Of a DNA stretch of 64,000 nt, positions 59,071 to 64,000 are shown in pieces. Both the position numbers and the translations under genes were made by a program. The notes under the pieces are model-generated. The model was not told the DNA's origin and searched no databases. It saw nothing but the letters and a program-made list of their open reading frames with translations. The stretch is taken from contig NKXN01000023.1 of NCBI GenBank assembly GCA_002261155.1, positions 62,001-126,000 of the forward strand, read 5' to 3'. How positions within the stretch are numbered: position 1 is the first letter of the stretch; every line of letters starts with the position of its first letter. This DNA is from Bacillaceae bacterium SAS-127 (lineage in GTDB: Bacteria > Bacillota > Bacilli > Bacillales > Domibacillaceae).

Positions 59071-59737
59071 CCAATTCTTGCAGTTTTTTCTTTTGTTTGT
59101 TGGCAGGGGAGAGTTTGTGTTCGATCCAGCCCATGATGAAGTCGGCGAAGACAGCCATGAGGGCAGTTGGAATTGCTCCCGCTAAGATAATGGCTGTACC
59201 GTCCGTAGCGTTTGTTCCGCGGATGATGATGTCACCAAGACCACCTGCCCCGACAAATGTGCCGATCGTCGTAATTCCGATGGCAATGACTAACGCAGTG
59301 CGTAATCCAGCCATGATGATGGAGAGGGCTAGTGGTAACTCAACCATGCGCAATAATTGCCATTTCGTCATGCCAACAGCTCTTCCAGATTCTAAAAGGG
59401 CATGATCGACTTGACGAATGCCAGTGTACGTATTTTTTAAAATCGGCAGGAGAGAATAAAGGAAGAGAGCGATAATTACTGTATTCGTCCCAAGTCCGAA
59501 AGCGAGCATTAACACGGCAAGCATCGCTAACGATGGGATCGTTTGAATAATGTTAGCGAGAGATAGCACCCATTTACTTAACTTGTGGTGACGGGCAATC
59601 AAAATCCCGAGCGGAATGGCCACAATCGCCGCAAAGAAAACGCCATAAGCGGACATGAGAAAATGTCGGTAAAATTCCTCCCATACGTAGGAGCTATTTT
59701 GTGCATAGTAGGTCCAAATATCTTGCATTGTATTCAA
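59063..59737 (-). CDS. opuCD: Osmoprotectant ABC transporter permease OpuCD
   Basis: The 224-residue permease (about five to six helices) has the motif GLRTALVIAIGITTIGTFVG and GAGGLGDIIIRG of OpuC/ProW-type permeases. It is the last gene of opuCABCD for uptake of glycine betaine, carnitine, choline and related compounds. Its final codons overlap a dispersed repeat. Confidence 0.92.
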   Translation of the reverse strand: MNTMQDIWTYYAQNSSYVWEEFYRHFLMSAYGVFFAAIVAIPLGILIARHHKLSKWVLSLANIIQTIPSLAMLAVLMLAFGLGTNTVIIALFLYSLLPILKNTYTGIRQVDHALLESGRAVGMTKWQLLRMVELPLALSIIMAGLRTALVIAIGITTIGTFVGAGGLGDIIIRGTNATDGTAIILAGAIPTALMAVFADFIMGWIEHKLSPANKQKKKLQELAT

Positions 59738-59746
59738 GCAATCACC

Positions 59747-61340
<1,594 letters not shown>

Positions 61341-61351
61341 AATTTCTCCTC

Positions 61352-62497
61352 CTATCCAACAATTTGTTTTGCATCCTCTTCTATGCCCCAAATCGAGTCA
61401 TATACAATATCCACAAGGCTCGCTCTAGTGACGATGCCAACAAGCATGCGGTGTTGATCGACAACAGGTACATACTTCATGCCACGTTTTAAAATGTTGC
61501 GAATCGAGTCACGAACGAGGGCATCTTTTTGTACCGCTAGCACGTCTGTTTCCATCACATCTTTGGCTAACACAGCTTTCTTTTGATGCTGATCAATAAT
61601 TTCGATATCGATATATCCTTGCAATACTTTGTGTTTATTGACCACTAAAAGGGAGTCTACTCGATGGTGTTTCATTAATTGAATTGCTTCGGATAAGGAC
61701 TTGTCCTCACGAATCATAATTGGCTTTGGATTCATAATTTGTTCAACAGTTTGAATGTGCGGACGCGCTTGCAGTAACCGCTCTTTGCCGATAAACTCCT
61801 CCACAAATTCATTGGCTGGATGTTGTAAAATTTCATCCGGTGTCCCGACTTGGACTAATTGCCCATCCTTTAAAATAACAATTCGATCAGCTAGCTTAAT
61901 CGCTTCGTCCATATCATGAGTGACAAACACAATCGTTTTTCCTAACGACTGTTGTAGTTTTTTAAATTCCTCTTGTAAGGAATCTCTCGTAATTGGATCT
62001 AAAGCACCGAATGGCTCATCCATCAGAATTAAAGCAGGGTCAGCAGCTAACGCACGTAAAACACCAATCCGTTGTTGTTGTCCGCCACTTAATTCATGTG
62101 GATATCTTTCTAAATAATCAGGGGTCATATTGACGAGCTTGATCAGCTCAAGGGCTCTTTCGCGGCGCTTTTCAATGGGCCACTTCAAAAGTTTAGGCAC
62201 GAGGGTGATATTTTCCTGAATCGTCATGTGAGGGAACAAGCCAATTTGTTGAATGACATAGCCAATTTCCCTTCGTAATTGCACAGGATCTTGTTCTAAT
62301 ACATTTTTTCCATTGATATAAATGCTTCCTTCTGTAGGCTCAATCAGGCGGTTAATCATTTTCATCGTCGTTGTTTTCCCACAACCACTGGGTCCGATAA
62401 AGACGATAAATTCTCCTTTTTTAAACTCAAGCGATAAATTATGAACGGCTTTTTTTCCGCCTTTATACACTTTCGATACTTGGTCAAACTTCAGCAC
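61352..62497 (-). CDS. opuCA: Osmoprotectant ABC transporter ATPase OpuCA with CBS domains
   Basis: The 381-residue ATPase has Walker [10 protein letters not shown], signature [15 protein letters not shown], Walker [14 protein letters not shown] and H-loop FVTHD, followed by two CBS motifs (about residues 250-370; [33 protein letters not shown]) that in this family sense ionic strength or c-di-AMP. It is the first gene of the operon, divergent from the OpcR-type regulator. Confidence 0.95.
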   Translation of the reverse strand: MLKFDQVSKVYKGGKKAVHNLSLEFKKGEFIVFIGPSGCGKTTTMKMINRLIEPTEGSIYINGKNVLEQDPVQLRREIGYVIQQIGLFPHMTIQENITLVPKLLKWPIEKRRERALELIKLVNMTPDYLERYPHELSGGQQQRIGVLRALAADPALILMDEPFGALDPITRDSLQEEFKKLQQSLGKTIVFVTHDMDEAIKLADRIVILKDGQLVQVGTPDEILQHPANEFVEEFIGKERLLQARPHIQTVEQIMNPKPIMIREDKSLSEAIQLMKHHRVDSLLVVNKHKVLQGYIDIEIIDQHQKKAVLAKDVMETDVLAVQKDALVRDSIRNILKRGMKYVPVVDQHRMLVGIVTRASLVDIVYDSIWGIEEDAKQIVG

Positions 62498-62565
62498 TTG
62501 CCGACACCTCCATATAAATTCATCCTTTTTTCTGTTTCGACAAACATCTCACTAAAATCATATCG

Positions 62566-62590
62566 TAAACTTTGTAAAATAAAAAGTTTA
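62566..62590. promoter_or_regulatory. Inverted repeat between opuC and opcR-type gene
   Basis: TAAACTTT (62566-62573) and AAAGTTTA (62583-62590) form a perfect 8-bp inverted repeat with a 9-bp spacer in the divergent promoter region, a candidate OpcR/GbsR operator. Candidate promoter elements of both genes lie in 62498-62758. Confidence 0.5.
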
Positions 62591-62758
62591 TAAATTGTAT
62601 ATATTTTACGTTGGCGATTGGATAACGCTGAAAAAAATACGAAATACTCTGAAATTCTCTTAATTCCTCTTAATAACGTTCATTTTCATCTATTCCTTTT
62701 GCAGTGAAATTATGTTAAAGTGACGTATGAATCATGGCGATTGAAAGGAGTAAACGCA

Positions 62759-63291
62759 GTGGAAGAGAAGGCAAGCATCATTAAAAAACAAGCTGAGGAG
62801 CATTATATAGATCGACTCGCTGATAATATGAGAACATACGGGATTTCTCCTACCGTTGGACGAGTACTGGGCATTATTTATATGAACCGCAAGCCAATGA
62901 CCTTAAATGAATTGTCAGAAGCGACCGGGATGAGCAAGACGAGAATGAGTCAAGTCGTGAGAGAAATGGTGGACTTAAATATCGCAGAGAAAATATTTGA
63001 AAAAGGGGTTCGTAAAGATCTCTACACCGTAGAAAATGACTACTATCAAACCTTCATTTCACTATTCACCTCCAATTGGAGCAAAACAATCAGTCGCAAC
63101 AAAATTTTCGAGAAAAACTAACAAATGAACTCATGGCACTAAAAGAAAACGAACCACTCACACTAGAAGCTGAGCAACAAATCAATGAGCTTCTAGCAGA
63201 AATGAAACAATGGTCTGACTACTACAACTGGCTCACTCGGGTTGTAGACTTCTTTGAAAGCGGTGAGATTTTTAAGCATGTACCGAAATAG
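62759..63291 (+). pseudogene. opcR: GbsR/OpcR-type repressor gene with a frameshift
   Basis: The N-terminal 121 residues match the GbsR/OpcR winged helix (GISPTVGRVLGIIYMNRKPM, EATGMSKTRMSQVVREMVDL) up to ISRNKIF, then the frame ends at 63121. The rest, REKLTNELMAL to FFESGEIFKHVPK, continues in the -1 frame to 63291. Loss of one T in the TTTT run near 63102-63105 restores the reading RNKIFREKL. The start is a GTG at 62759 after AAAGGAG. A truncated repressor could leave opuC deregulated, but sequencing error cannot be excluded. Confidence 0.75.
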
Positions 63292-63321
63292 GTGCCTGTC
63301 ACTCCTCGAATTTTGTCGAAT
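63291..63321 (+). repeat. Dispersed 31-bp repeat, copy 9
   Basis: GGTGCCTGTCACTCC then TCGAATTTTGTCGAAT. Its first G is the last base of the TAG stop of the opcR-type frame, and a terminator follows. Confidence 0.92.
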
Positions 63322-63338
63322 TAAATAAGTTGGTTATG

Positions 63339-63371
63339 AAACGAGCCTCTTAATAAAAGGCTCGTTTTTTT
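63339..63371 (+). terminator. Terminator after opcR-type gene
   Basis: AAACGAGCCT pairs with AGGCTCGTTT, followed by Ts. Confidence 0.85.
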
Positions 63372-63419
63372 AGGTGAGAAAGGAAGGTTTGATATTGAAT
63401 TAAAGTTTTGAAGAAAAAA

Positions 63420-63435
63420 CGAATTTTGTCGAATT
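63420..63435 (+). repeat. Partial copy (3' half) of the dispersed repeat
   Basis: CGAATTTTGTCGAATT repeats the 3' half of copy 9 exactly, 113 bp downstream, without the GGTGCCTG half. Confidence 0.5.
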
Positions 63436-63525
63436 TTAATGAAAAAAACTAAATGATCCAGAAAGAACTGTCGATATAAATATTATAAAAAATAAGTTGC
63501 TAGTATACGGCAGGGGGGAGTTTAT

Positions 63526-64000
63526 ATGAGTCTATTTCGTAACTTAAAAGTTTCAAGAAAGTTGAGTTTGCTAGTCATTATTGGTGCTTTATCACTAACG
63601 ATTATTGGGTTAGTTGGTTATGTAAACATTAATAATATGGCTGAAAAATCTAAAGAAATGTATGAAGATCGCTTGAAACCTACTCAGTGGTTAACGGCCA
63701 TTCTGGAAGGGAACCGTACGTTAGATGCTTACGTATTAGAGTTGATGATCACGACTGATCCGAAGCGTAATCAAGAATTGTTAAATGACATGCAGACAAC
63801 AGCTAGTGAAATCGATCAGATGTATAAAAATTTTGAACAAGTTCATTTATCAACTGAGGAACAGGAGGTTTATAACCAATTTAAATTACTTAGAGATGAC
63901 CTACGTGAAGCAAGGGAGCAGGCAATAAAGCTTGCAGAACAAAATAAAAATGTGGAAGCCTATACTCTTTATAGCGAAATCGTTAGGGAAAAAAGAAACC
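63526..64000 (+). CDS. Methyl-accepting chemotaxis protein (3' end beyond the window)
   Basis: The visible 158 residues show an N-terminal membrane helix (about 13-32) and the start of a 4-helix-bundle MCP sensor (VNINNMAEKSKEMYEDRLKP, WLTAILEGNRTLDAYVLEL). CAGGGGGGAG precedes the ATG. HAMP and signalling domains must lie to the right. A separate type from the Cache receptor at 30993. Confidence 0.85.
   Translation, partial: MSLFRNLKVSRKLSLLVIIGALSLTIIGLVGYVNINNMAEKSKEMYEDRLKPTQWLTAILEGNRTLDAYVLELMITTDPKRNQELLNDMQTTASEIDQMYKNFEQVHLSTEEQEVYNQFKLLRDDLREAREQAIKLAEQNKNVEAYTLYSEIVREKRN

Overview
The window looks like a chromosomal segment of a low-GC, motile, spore-former-type Bacillaceae bacterium. 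The evidence is the gene families (opuC-type osmolyte uptake, MtnK/MtnA, GerMN lipoprotein, DinB, YwqG and PsiE homologues, HxlR/MocR/OpcR regulators), strong AGGAGG ribosome sites, TTG/GTG starts, and TTGACA/TATAAT promoters. No rRNA, tRNA, CRISPR array, phage or intact transposase was seen. The species cannot be fixed from this sequence alone.

Layout. 1-5.6 kb: a sugar-type ABC transporter (first gene cut by the window edge) in one operon with mtnK and mtnA, read as methylthioribose uptake and salvage. 5.7-9.3 kb: a TAXI-TRAP transporter with its DUF1850 partner. 9.5-12.6 kb: a large membrane-anchored glycosidase-like protein. 12.7-17 kb: C39-like peptidase, spermidine synthase, and feoA with a feoB split into two overlapping genes. 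17-22.9 kb: EamA exporter and divergent MocR regulator, a TetM/EF-G-like GTPase, YwqG and PsiE homologues. 23-29.7 kb: a class D sortase next to a 1848-residue surface adhesin ending in LPNTA. 29.7-38 kb: HxlR/SDR pair, chemoreceptor, small zinc protein, GerMN lipoprotein, a hybrid histidine kinase with one degenerate kinase core, and an amphi-Trp protein.

38.2-46.7 kb holds the most unusual system. Two pairs of small unrecognised cytoplasmic proteins (A1/B1 and A2/B2), a LysR regulator and a complete peptide/nickel/opine-type ABC transporter are expressed from three promoters, each carrying a near-perfect Fur box. One transporter gene is a permease-ATPase fusion. I read this as iron-controlled import and intracellular handling of an iron chelate or related small molecule. 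A truncated, frameshifted hydrolase relic at its right edge suggests the cluster arrived by insertion.

47-50.9 kb: a FecCD-type metallophore/cofactor importer with a methyltransferase in the operon, preceded by an array of 10-bp operator-like units. 50.9-56 kb: small housekeeping and stress genes. 56-58.6 kb: an ECF sigma/anti-sigma pair, then a fourth Fur-box promoter separated from its gene by a highly structured, probably mobile, element. 58.6-64 kb: the opuC osmoprotectant operon, its divergent OpcR/GbsR regulator (frameshifted here), and the start of a second chemoreceptor.

A 31-bp dispersed repeat (GGTGCCTGTCACTCC followed by a TTTTGTCGAAT end) occurs nine times plus degenerate copies, always in the same orientation. 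It usually sits between a stop codon and a terminator, and in several places it supplies the C-terminal codons of a protein.
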